Assembly (NCBI RefSeq): GCF_009905725.1
Contig: NZ_JAAAKV010000006.1
Span: 186,001 to 250,000 of the forward strand
DNA: 64,000 nt
From: Emticicia sp. CRIBPO
GTDB lineage: Bacteria; Bacteroidota; Bacteroidia; Cytophagales; Spirosomataceae
Direction of reading: 5' to 3'
This document shows, in pieces, positions 1 to 7,688 of this stretch. The notes below the pieces were generated by a model that was not told the origin of the DNA, made no database searches, and saw only the letters and a list, made by a program, of their open reading frames with translations. Each line of letters starts with the position of its first letter. Position 1 is the first letter of the stretch. The position numbers were made by a program, and so were the translations under genes.

Positions 1-1078
1 CTTCCATGCCGGTGAGCTTTCCTTCAGCATTGTATTGTGCGGACATTGTTTTTACCAGCCGGCTATTCTCATCGTAGCTCAGGATACCTGTGATCTTATT
101 GTTGGTGTATTCGTACACATCCTTTTGTACCACATAGTTCGACATGTCCGGACGCTTGCCCAGCACCTGCTTCTGTTTCAGTTGCCCGTTCGGGTGGTAT
201 TCATAACTGGTTTTAGTAAGCGGAGAGGAAGTTGTGTTTACTACCTTGGTTTCAAATACCGTCTTCAGTTTTTTTGCGGGTCTTTCACCGCCCATGGTGT
301 ACACCATATTTTCTTTAATCTGCCCCTTCGCCAGGGTAAATTCGTCTTTGATACCCCATGTTAAAATAGAAAGCTGGTGTTTTACCGCCTTTCCTGAAAG
401 ACTGACAGCCTGCTTGCCTCCGGCCAGGGAATAGGCATGATACGTCATTTCGTTCTTAACATCCCAGCTTCTCACCACGAGCTGGGTAGGGATACTGTCA
501 TACACCACCTCTCCGATTCTGATGACCGGGTGAACAAAAATCTGCTTATCTGAATCCGGGTCTGTCTGGGGTTTGCCGAAGGTGCCTTCAGGATATCCGA
601 AGCCGGAAGCTGCGTCGGAAACGGCAACGGGAAGTACTTCCAGCCTGACCTCCTTCAACGTGTTTTCATCCAGTGTCAGGGCAATGCTAAGCGGTTTTGT
701 TACCATCAGAGCTTTCGGAGAACCCGCCACAGGCGTAGCAAACCGGGCGACTTCCTCCCCATCAGTGATAACCAGCTTTCTGATTACAAACGATCCTTTC
801 GGTAGTTTAACGACTGCCGTGGTATATTGCCGGTCAAAAACGACAGCAGCAGACAGATTCACAACCGTGCCCTTTGCACTCTCTACAGCAAGAACCGCGG
901 TGAGGTTATTCGGTACATCCCGGTATCCGGTCATATTTTCAAAGACAATCCTGAAGCTTCTCTGCGAAGTGGTATCCTGCGGAGGTGTGCCTGTGCCAGG
1001 CAAATCGACGATATCCGTTTTACAGGAAAAAACAACAAACAGTAACAATAAGAAGGCAAAAAATACATTAGTTTTCAT
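1..1078 (-). CDS. Lipoprotein of unknown function, 3' end cut by window edge
   Basis: The minus strand is open from an ATG at 1078 to the window start, about 359 codons with no stop. The N-terminus is a lipoprotein signal: MKTN, a hydrophobic stretch rich in F and L, then a lipobox ending VVFSC, with Cys as the expected lipidated residue. A low-complexity linker rich in G, T and P follows. The rest has the alternating polar/hydrophobic pattern of beta-rich surface proteins, and near the cut end a segment reads like YD/RHS-type text (Y-E-Y-x-P-N-G, then Y-D-E-N-S-R-L). I do not recognise a family. Probably attached to the outer membrane or cell surface. Several plus-strand open frames lie opposite it and are shadows. 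Confidence 0.8.
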   Translation of the reverse strand, partial: MKTNVFFAFLLLLFVVFSCKTDIVDLPGTGTPPQDTTSQRSFRIVFENMTGYRDVPNNLTAVLAVESAKGTVVNLSAAVVFDRQYTTAVVKLPKGSFVIRKLVITDGEEVARFATPVAGSPKALMVTKPLSIALTLDENTLKEVRLEVLPVAVSDAASGFGYPEGTFGKPQTDPDSDKQIFVHPVIRIGEVVYDSIPTQLVVRSWDVKNEMTYHAYSLAGGKQAVSLSGKAVKHQLSILTWGIKDEFTLAKGQIKENMVYTMGGERPAKKLKTVFETKVVNTTSSPLTKTSYEYHPNGQLKQKQVLGKRPDMSNYVVQKDVYEYTNNKITGILSYDENSRLVKTMSAQYNAEGKLTGME

Positions 1079-1258
1079 GGCTTTAACGGATACAAAAATT
1101 TTAGGTCCGGACACAGCGATTCCCTGACGGAAATCTCATCCGAAAAATGATTCAGTTTAATTTTTAACATGTTTTCAGGGCTTGTAAAACCCTCCCGGGA
1201 AATTACCTGAGCCGGTAAAGGCACTGACTTATCTCAACATACGCTTTCAGCAGAAAAC

Positions 1259-1888
1259 TCACACGATACGGTTCTTCAGGGCTTTGACTACCGCCTCACT
1301 CTTGGAGTTTACCTGCAGTTTCTCATAGATATTCCTGATGTGTGACCGGACGGTATCGATCGATATATTCAGGTCGGCCGCCACCATTTTATAGCTGTTG
1401 CCATCTACCAGCGATTTCAAAACGCCTCTCTCTTTTTCAGTGAGGCCATAGTTGATATCACCCGGCAACATTCCTGCAAACATCTGCAAGACTTGTGTCG
1501 CAATAGAGGAATTCATAGGTGCCCCTCCTTCATATACATCTTTTATGGCATTGACGATGGCAGAGGGCGTGCTTTTCTTTAAGATATAGCCGTTGGCACC
1601 GTAACGGATGGCATCGTAGATGTTCCTGTTGTCATCAAAAACCGTCAGCATGATAATTTTCACGTGCTGGTTCTTTTTACGGATCATGCGTACGCCTTCA
1701 ATGCCACTGGCACCCGGCATGTCAATGTCCATCAGCACTACATCGGGCTTAAGCAGCATCACATCTGCCTGGGCTGCTTCACAGTTGGCAAACTTACCGA
1801 TTACCGCAAACTCGTCGGTCTGATCAAGCAGCATGCCCATTGTTTCGCGGAACTGCTCAGCATCGTCGTATAAAAGAACCCTTATCAT
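1259..1888 (-). CDS. NarL/FixJ-family response regulator (receiver + LuxR-type HTH)
   Basis: The 209-residue protein has a receiver domain (about 1-120) with acidic D8 and D9, phospho-acceptor D54 in VVLMDIDMPG, T82 and K104. A LuxR-type helix-turn-helix spans about 145-205 (LTEKERGVLKSLVDG, then DTVRSHIRNIYEKL). It should bind DNA once phosphorylated. It lies 134 bases downstream of the large HisKA_3-type sensor kinase on the same strand, the usual partner for NarL-type regulators, so the two probably form one two-component system. The gap between them carries its own promoter-like sequence near 1975-1993. Target genes cannot be read from the sequence. Confidence 0.93.
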   Translation of the reverse strand: MIRVLLYDDAEQFRETMGMLLDQTDEFAVIGKFANCEAAQADVMLLKPDVVLMDIDMPGASGIEGVRMIRKKNQHVKIIMLTVFDDNRNIYDAIRYGANGYILKKSTPSAIVNAIKDVYEGGAPMNSSIATQVLQMFAGMLPGDINYGLTEKERGVLKSLVDGNSYKMVAADLNISIDTVRSHIRNIYEKLQVNSKSEAVVKALKNRIV

Positions 1889-1974
1889 AAGAATATCAAC
1901 TTAATATTTTAAATCACTGTCAACGGTCCGGGTTTAATAAAGTCGCTGAAAATCTTTTGTAAGCCCTTCATTGT

Positions 1975-1989
1975 CTTGACGATACAAAT
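1975..1989 (-). promoter_or_regulatory. Shared 15-base promoter-proximal motif, copy 1
   Basis: The 15 bases CTTGACGATACAAAT (plus strand) recur exactly at 5942-5956. Both copies lie upstream of minus-strand genes, here 87 bases before the response-regulator start. On the minus strand the motif contains TTTG, as in the Bacteroidota -7 box, and this copy also forms an inverted repeat, CGATA-CAAA-TATCG, at 1980-1993. It may be a promoter or regulator site common to both genes. Confidence 0.4.
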
Positions 1990-2022
1990 ATCGTACATGC
2001 TTTTTTTGAAAACAACGCATAT

Positions 2023-5019
2023 TCATGTGATAGGGACGGATAAACTGACGGTTGTGCCCTCTCCAGGTGCTGAAATGACCGATAATTTCCCTTTTAAACC
2101 GGCAGCCCGGCTTTGCATGTTCTTCAGGCCGTTCCCTCTCACAGCCGATCCGGCGGCCGTTGTTTCAAATCCAACCCCGTTATCTGTAATGGTCAGGGTC
2201 AGTGTACCTCCTTTTTTAGACAGGTTAAACACCACCACCGTACAGTCAGCGTATTTAACGATGTTATTGAGTGCTTCTTTGAAGATGAGGAATATTTCCC
2301 GCTTCGGCTCCATCGGCAAATGCAGTTCCGGGACGGAAGGATCTACCTCAAAACGGTAGTCGATGTGCCGGGGCTCAAGGACTGTCCCGGCGGTTTCCTT
2401 CATCCTGGCAAGTATCTTACCGATGTTGTCATTCACCGGATTGATGCTCCAGACAATATCGTCCATCGCTTCCATCATCTGGTGGGTGGTTCTGCTGATG
2501 GTACCCAGGTACTGCCTGCTTTTCTCTTCGTCCGGCGTTTTTTGGGCCATTGTACTGAGGATATTGATGGTACTCAGCGTTGAGCCCATGTCATCGTGCA
2601 GGTCCCGTGCCAACCGGTTACGTACTTTTTCAATGTGCAGGAGTTTCTGAAGCCGCAAACGGTGAAGATAAAAAAGAATGGCTGCACCGGCAGAAACCAC
2701 CAGGGCATAAAACCAGACGGTCCTCCAGAACGGCGGCCTGATCCTCAGCTTCAGTTCTGTTATAGTGGCTGAATACTGCCCCTCTTCGTTCCGTGCACGA
2801 ACCAGGAAACGATACTGCCCGTGCGGCAGAAAGTTATATTTTACACGTGGTGACGACGTAATGATAGTCCATCCGGTATCAAGCCCTTCCAGTTTGTATT
2901 CATAGGTCAGCCGGCCTCTCTGGACAAAACTGATGGCCGCGAAATCAATCCCAAATGCATTGTTGACATAGGGCAAGGTAATGGTTTTGAGTTTCAGCAA
3001 TGAGTCAGCCGGAAGGTAGCGGTCGTTCAGTTCAAAGCCTGTTATAGTAACGTCCGGCGGCCTTGCCGATGTTTTATATTCTTCAGGATTGAAAACCACA
3101 AGGTGCTGGTTTCCGCCGAAAGCCATCCGTCCATCCGACAAAACCAGGCTTCTTTCCGGAACATAGCTGTTGTTATGCACGGTAATAAGTCCGTCCTGCT
3201 GTGAATAGCGGGTGAGTATCCTTGTTGAGGTATTGAGTTTAAAAATACCGGCTGAACCACCAATCCAGATGTTGTTGTCCCTGTCTTTCTGCAAAGTAAA
3301 CAATTGTCCCCGGAACTGGCCCGTGGGAAGATAATCAAAATCAACGTGAAAACTCCTGGTGTTAACCGAGCCCAGTTTTTCACCGGCAATCAGGCAGGTC
3401 CCGTCATCCAAAGGTAAAATATCCCTGATCCCGGTAATAAGACCCGACCGGGCATTTTGTTTGCCTATAGACCGGATAATCTTTTTTTGCCGCATATCAG
3501 CCACAAACAAACCCCTGCCGTTAACAGCCATCCAGAGCTGATCTTTACCTACCCTGACCATCCTGCTGACAGGTCCTCCCAGCCGGAAAGCCCTTTCCAT
3601 TTTCCGGGGATTACCGGGATCGAAGACAAAAACATCTCCGTTTTGGAGTCCCGCCCAGAGCTGTCCTTCATCGTCCTTTATGAGTTGCCGCACCGGGTTA
3701 TTTTCAAAAGCTTCCGGCCGGTAAAGTCCGGCTTTTTTACGAAGAGGGTCGTACCTGGCAAGCCGCCCGCCGTCACACCCGGCCCAGATTTGTTGTCTGT
3801 CATCAGCACAGAGTGCCCAGACAAATTTGGTGTAGCTGTCCAGGTTATTGAGTTCTTTTACAGCCGCCGCCTGCAGGCCGCCGGAAAAAACGTAGGTGCC
3901 TCTGCCCCAGGTGCTCATCCACAGGTTCCGTTGACCATCTTCTATCAGACTGCTGATGGTGCCGCGGTGTTTTTCCTGGCTCAAAATAATGCGGACGTAG
4001 TCATGCTTGTTGCCGGAGGTATAAAAAAGACCGTTGTCTGTGGCCACCCAAAGCAACCTTTCCCGGTCCTCTAATATGCCTGAAATGGAATTAAACTGTA
4101 TCCCGTACGGATTATTTGCCGCTGACCTCAGGTCTGAAAAAAGCTTGTTCTGAAATGCCCGGAAACAATTCAACCCATACGCTACCGTAATAGAATCTTC
4201 GAAGTTGCCGAAACCATACACCTCGAAGTAATCACCCTGCTGATCGTCCGGGACTAATGCCCGGGTGGTGTATTTTTTCTTTTTCCCGTCAAAACAAAGA
4301 AAACGGGACTCCATCCTCGAAGCCTCTGCCATCCAGAACCGGTTTTCTTTGTCAATATACAGCCTGGAAACAGCCGCCGGGGTCAGCGGGTCTTTCAGCA
4401 AAGGGTCATTGAAAGGATTGTGTGAAGCTGAGTAATAAGAATGCGTCTTTTTGTCCCAGTACCCAAAACCGTTTAACGCCAGCATCCAGTACCTGTTTTG
4501 AGCGGGGTCTTCTACTACATCGGTTATCAGCAGGTTTGCCGGAACCTGAAACGGGCTGGCTGCTTTTGAAAAACCTTTTTTCTTTTCATCGAAATACTGG
4601 CAGTTTCTTCCTGTCAGAACGAGAAATATTTTCCCTGAGGCGTCTTTTTTCAGCCAGATACGGTTAGGATTAAAAACCTCCCCGCTGTTTTCATAAGGGA
4701 CGTAGTCAACTGAAAATGACCGGGGATCAAAAATCCCCACCTTATTGCCTGATCTGATCCACACACGCCCGTCCCGGTCAGAAATCATCTGGTCGGTCCG
4801 CTCATAATGGATAGTCCGCATGGTGGCTCCGTCATAACGCTGGAGTCCGCTTTGTGAGCCGATCCACAGATAACCGGTCTTATCCTGCCAGACCGAAGAT
4901 ATGTTGTTGGAAAGAAGCCCGTCACCAATAGAGAGGCGGTTGAAAATGTAGTTTTGGGCATGTCCGCTTCGCAAGACAGCCATAAAGATGCCGATGATTG
5001 CCAGATATCTCAAAACCAT
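2023..5019 (-). CDS. Propeller / Y_Y_Y sensor histidine kinase (HisKA_3 type)
   Basis: The 998-residue protein starts with a signal peptide ending HAQ (about 1-21). Two periplasmic seven-bladed propellers follow, recognised by repeated W-I-G/W-A-G-x-x-x-G-L motifs such as GYLWIGSQSGLQRYD and NNIWIGGSAGIFKLN. A Y_Y_Y domain covers about 680-760 (YEYKLEGLDTGW). One transmembrane helix lies near 768-788. The cytoplasmic part has a HisKA_3 dimerisation helix with phospho-acceptor H808 (ARDLHDDMGSTL) and a HATPase domain (EALNNIVKYA; DNGVGF; GNGLKNM). It lacks the C-terminal receiver and AraC domain of Bacteroides hybrid systems, and the regulator is the separate gene downstream. Such sensors usually detect carbohydrates or other envelope ligands; the ligand here is unknown. 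Confidence 0.95.
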   Translation of the reverse strand: MVLRYLAIIGIFMAVLRSGHAQNYIFNRLSIGDGLLSNNISSVWQDKTGYLWIGSQSGLQRYDGATMRTIHYERTDQMISDRDGRVWIRSGNKVGIFDPRSFSVDYVPYENSGEVFNPNRIWLKKDASGKIFLVLTGRNCQYFDEKKKGFSKAASPFQVPANLLITDVVEDPAQNRYWMLALNGFGYWDKKTHSYYSASHNPFNDPLLKDPLTPAAVSRLYIDKENRFWMAEASRMESRFLCFDGKKKKYTTRALVPDDQQGDYFEVYGFGNFEDSITVAYGLNCFRAFQNKLFSDLRSAANNPYGIQFNSISGILEDRERLLWVATDNGLFYTSGNKHDYVRIILSQEKHRGTISSLIEDGQRNLWMSTWGRGTYVFSGGLQAAAVKELNNLDSYTKFVWALCADDRQQIWAGCDGGRLARYDPLRKKAGLYRPEAFENNPVRQLIKDDEGQLWAGLQNGDVFVFDPGNPRKMERAFRLGGPVSRMVRVGKDQLWMAVNGRGLFVADMRQKKIIRSIGKQNARSGLITGIRDILPLDDGTCLIAGEKLGSVNTRSFHVDFDYLPTGQFRGQLFTLQKDRDNNIWIGGSAGIFKLNTSTRILTRYSQQDGLITVHNNSYVPERSLVLSDGRMAFGGNQHLVVFNPEEYKTSARPPDVTITGFELNDRYLPADSLLKLKTITLPYVNNAFGIDFAAISFVQRGRLTYEYKLEGLDTGWTIITSSPRVKYNFLPHGQYRFLVRARNEEGQYSATITELKLRIRPPFWRTVWFYALVVSAGAAILFYLHRLRLQKLLHIEKVRNRLARDLHDDMGSTLSTINILSTMAQKTPDEEKSRQYLGTISRTTHQMMEAMDDIVWSINPVNDNIGKILARMKETAGTVLEPRHIDYRFEVDPSVPELHLPMEPKREIFLIFKEALNNIVKYADCTVVVFNLSKKGGTLTLTITDNGVGFETTAAGSAVRGNGLKNMQSRAAGLKGKLSVISAPGEGTTVSLSVPIT

Positions 5020-5121
5020 ACGGCAAAGTTAAGCAAATACGATGAAGGAATTATCGCATAAATATGCGGGAGGATTGGAAAAGAGGGAATTCTGCTGAAA
5101 GTAAAATTCCTTCGGAAACAA

Positions 5122-5157
5122 AAAAAGAGGCTGCCCGATTTTACTCTGGACAGCCCC
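5122..5157 (-). terminator. Intrinsic terminator on the minus strand
   Basis: On the minus strand GGGGCTGTCC pairs with GGGCAGCCTC (10 pairs including two G-T) around an 11-base loop, followed at once by seven T. It lies downstream of the small secreted protein gene at 5483-5884 and upstream of the sensor kinase. The repeat array between the gene and this hairpin should therefore be transcribed as a 3' UTR. Confidence 0.8.
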
Positions 5158-5167
5158 TGGTTACTCT

Positions 5168-5408
5168 CACTCAATAACACCTTGAATTAGTAAACCTCCA
5201 CTCAACACTTAAATTTAAATCTCACTCAATAGCCAAATGTTTTAAAAAAGTAAATTTTTCACTCAATAATGTAAACCTCTAAAATAGTAAACCTTTCACT
5301 CAATACTTAAAATCAATTTTCACTCAATAGTCTTAATCTTTTTAAAAAAAATACGCTTTTTCACTCAGTAATGTAATTCTTAATAATAAGTAAATTTTCC
5401 ACTCAATA
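5168..5408 (-). repeat. CACTCAATA repeat array with a higher-order period
   Basis: Eight copies of CACTCAATA (one with C, one with G replacing a base) start at 5168, 5199, 5223, 5260, 5297, 5321, 5362 and 5400. The gaps run 31, 24, 37, 37, 24, 41 and 38, giving a superunit of about 92-102 bases (5168, 5260, 5362). Units 1, 4 and 7 share GTAAAC/GTAAAT words; units 2 and 5 are short and begin CTTAAA. The region is very A+T-rich and has no plausible gene. It sits between a minus-strand gene and its terminator, so its RNA would carry repeated UAUUGAGUG. The function is unknown. Confidence 0.85.
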
Positions 5409-5482
5409 AAGTAAACTTCTAATTGTTTTTGGGTCGCTTGTGTGGCTAAATTGCCAGTTAATTTTTACTTTTTGGACCACAC

Positions 5483-5884
5483 TCAGGCAAGGAACTTACC
5501 GTTGTATTTTTTGTATCTTCCCGGGCCTTTCCAGTTCGACTGAAGCTCTATCTCCCTGCTGGTCATAGTACCATATACTACAGACTCGCTGAATTCAATG
5601 TCAGAAGGGAACAGGTCAGTTTTAAAGGTCTCTCTAAAAGAGGTAGTCAGGGTAAGGGTCTTGGGAAATGTTTGTTTTGTAATGTTGATCTGCTTCATCG
5701 CAAATCCTTTAGTGTTCAGATGATATAAAACATGTACTCCTGGTTGCTTTGCTTCTGCGTGATGAACTTCTGTTAAAGAAGGCGTACTGTCTGATGTGTT
5801 ACAGTAGGCTGTCTGAATCCCTCCAAGGCTGATGATCAATGCAAGGGTCATTAATTGTTTTGCTCTTTGAATCGTCGTTTTCAT
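5483..5884 (-). CDS. Small secreted protein, unknown function
   Basis: The 133-residue protein has an N-terminal signal peptide (basic start MKTTIQRAKQ, hydrophobic TLALIISLGGIQ, probable cleavage after TAYC or nearby). The mature part of about 100 residues has no motif I recognise. It ends with a basic stretch, WKGPGRYKKYNGKF. The gene appears monocistronic: its upstream region carries the 15-base motif shared with 1975-1989, and its downstream region is the CACTCAATA array followed by a terminator. The long structured 3' UTR is unusual for so small a gene. Confidence 0.7.
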   Translation of the reverse strand: MKTTIQRAKQLMTLALIISLGGIQTAYCNTSDSTPSLTEVHHAEAKQPGVHVLYHLNTKGFAMKQINITKQTFPKTLTLTTSFRETFKTDLFPSDIEFSESVVYGTMTSREIELQSNWKGPGRYKKYNGKFLA

Positions 5885-5941
5885 CTCGTTTTATAATTTC
5901 TGGCATGACACGCTTTCTTCCGTGTGCCGTACCTGGTTCGG

Positions 5942-5956
5942 CTTGACGATACAAAT
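5942..5956 (-). promoter_or_regulatory. Shared 15-base promoter-proximal motif, copy 2
   Basis: Exact repeat of the 15 bases at 1975-1989, here 58 bases upstream of the small secreted protein start. Sharing this motif suggests that the small protein and the NarL-type regulator are co-regulated or use the same kind of promoter. The motif's minus-strand TTTG could be the core of a -7 box. Confidence 0.4.
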
Positions 5957-6002
5957 CTGGGGCTTATCCGGCGAGAATGTCGGGAGGCAGGCGGAATTTT
6001 AG

Positions 6003-6040
6003 CGGAAATATTCCCGATAAATTCAAATAAAATATTTCCG
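6003..6040. repeat. Perfect 10-base inverted repeat upstream of the membrane protein gene
   Basis: CGGAAATATT at 6003-6012 is matched by AATATTTCCG at 6031-6040 with 18 bases between. The surrounding 5990-6110 is rich in related GGAA/TTCC words. It lies in the divergent gap between the genes starting at 5884 (minus) and 6176 (plus). It could be a regulator site or an RNA stem; no T-run follows, so a terminator is unlikely. Confidence 0.5.
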
Positions 6041-6175
6041 GAAAATTTCGGCATAATTTTAGCACGAGAATTTGGGAAGAAATTTCCGAGAAACCCGGGA
6101 GATTATTCAATCATAAATTTCATTATAACTGATTATCAGACTTATAGATAATCAAATCAACAATAGGCCAATAAA

Positions 6176-7636
6176 ATGTCAGTAGTAAAAAAAGAGTCCG
6201 GATTCTCAACGGATGAGATAGAAATACTTTTTCATCTTATTCAAAAGATAAGAAAAAAGAACCTGAGGGTTACCCATGGCCTCGAAAATCTTCCTGAAAA
6301 AAATGAAATCGATCAGATGGCCATCATCCTCAACAATAAATTCAGGGCTTTGTCTAACCCCAAAGACCCGAAAAACCTGTTGGATAACATCAAGACGATT
6401 TTCAACTCGCATTACGGGATTGAAAACAAGGTGCCCCGCTATCCATCCGTACGGACCCTGGAAGCGTTGTCCTCTTTTTATTATGAAGAGTTTCCCGGGG
6501 ACGTTTATGAATGGAATGACATCACCTATAAACTGCTGGTCAACTGGAAAAGATTTAAGGAAGAACATGTCCTCGAAAATGAAGGAGAGCCTGTTCAGGA
6601 AGAAAGCGTATTCACGGTAGCTCCACGGAAGAATTCTGTGCCTGTCGCAGCCAGGGAAATCAATAAAAACATGGAAGAGATCAACAGCAGGGAAGGTGAG
6701 GTTATCCCTCCGAGGTTGTTAGGACTTAACCTTCTTCAGCTGGGGGCCACCAACACCGGCATCTCCCTGCTTTTAGGGGCCGGTTTGTTTACAGGATTGT
6801 TTTTAGTCTACAATCTGCTGAAAGCTTTGCCTGTTTTCACCAACAATTCCTTTTCGTTCCAAACGGAAGCCTCATTTGTTAACTTAGCTACCGTACTCCT
6901 TTTTATCTTTTTACACGAAACCAATTATTTCGGATTCAAAAAGATCGTCAATAAACTGGAAGGCAAAACCATAGTAGACGCATCTCTGAAACAGTTCCAG
7001 GGTGGCTGGCTGGGTATCCTGATCAGTTTGTTTGTGTTCTATGCCTGGCTGACGACCAAATACGTATGCTACGACATCTTTAACCTGGCGGATCCCGTCA
7101 ATCAGCAGATCACACAGAAATTCAACTTCATCACCAATACATTCAGCGATTTCTTCAATCTCTTTACGGCTTTCATGTACCTGTATCTGTATTATATCCT
7201 GGATGCCAGGGCTGTTGCCACTACGGAAAACACGGGAAGAAACAGGGATTTTTCAAAAAGGATGGGCTTTGCATTCGTGACCTGTGTGGCTATATTTACT
7301 TTCACGGTTTTAGACAGGATGTACGATTGGAAAATGTTCGTCATGGTCTATTCCATCTTCACGGTGGTGGCTATGCTGATGTTTTTCAGCCGCCTGAACT
7401 CCCATTTCCTGGATGAAGGGAGTTCATTTATCCCTGTATTTTATTCTTATGCGGCTCTTCAGGCAGGATATTCATTCCTGCTGGACATGTACGACATCCG
7501 GGGAAAGGTCATCCTCTTTTCAGCCATTTTATTCAAGTTGCTTTTATTTTCTGTCATCAATAATTACATGCAGCACGGGCGTTTCAGACAATATTTTGAG
7601 AGCATGCTCATGAGGGACTCTGCCGGAAAATCCTGA
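6176..7636 (+). CDS. Polytopic membrane protein, unknown family
   Basis: The 486-residue protein has two parts. Residues 1 to about 185 are hydrophilic and presumably cytoplasmic, with a motif around 95-130 (SSFYYEEFPGDVYEWNDITY). From about 190 to 470 there are seven or eight hydrophobic helices, for example around 192-222, 232-250, 275-300, 322-342, 362-380, 385-405, 418-435 and 445-460. No catalytic motif was recognised. The gene stands alone, transcribed away from the small secreted protein and convergent with the TPR kinase. The ATG at 6176 is supported by the hydrophilic N-terminus beginning there. I cannot assign a function. Confidence 0.85.
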   Translation: MSVVKKESGFSTDEIEILFHLIQKIRKKNLRVTHGLENLPEKNEIDQMAIILNNKFRALSNPKDPKNLLDNIKTIFNSHYGIENKVPRYPSVRTLEALSSFYYEEFPGDVYEWNDITYKLLVNWKRFKEEHVLENEGEPVQEESVFTVAPRKNSVPVAAREINKNMEEINSREGEVIPPRLLGLNLLQLGATNTGISLLLGAGLFTGLFLVYNLLKALPVFTNNSFSFQTEASFVNLATVLLFIFLHETNYFGFKKIVNKLEGKTIVDASLKQFQGGWLGILISLFVFYAWLTTKYVCYDIFNLADPVNQQITQKFNFITNTFSDFFNLFTAFMYLYLYYILDARAVATTENTGRNRDFSKRMGFAFVTCVAIFTFTVLDRMYDWKMFVMVYSIFTVVAMLMFFSRLNSHFLDEGSSFIPVFYSYAALQAGYSFLLDMYDIRGKVILFSAILFKLLLFSVINNYMQHGRFRQYFESMLMRDSAGKS

Positions 7637-7688
7637 TCGTTCTCCCGGAATCATCCGCACAGGTGGTTTCGGGTGAGTCTTTTCAGAA

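Noticed and set aside
573-1127. 184-codon plus-strand frame near the window start
   Set aside because: The minus strand encodes a lipoprotein with a good lipobox; the plus frame is Ser/Thr-rich antisense text.
3457-4074. 205-codon plus-strand frame inside the propeller kinase
   Set aside because: The minus strand carries the continuous sensor kinase; the plus frame lacks any recognisable domain.
5168-5408. CRISPR array
   Set aside because: The repeat is only 9 bases, spacers are 15-32 bases and related to one another, and no cas gene is in the window.
5924-6151. 75-codon plus-strand frame upstream of the membrane protein gene
   Set aside because: It starts with GTG, spans the inverted repeat and shared promoter motif, and has no known pattern; more likely a regulatory gap.
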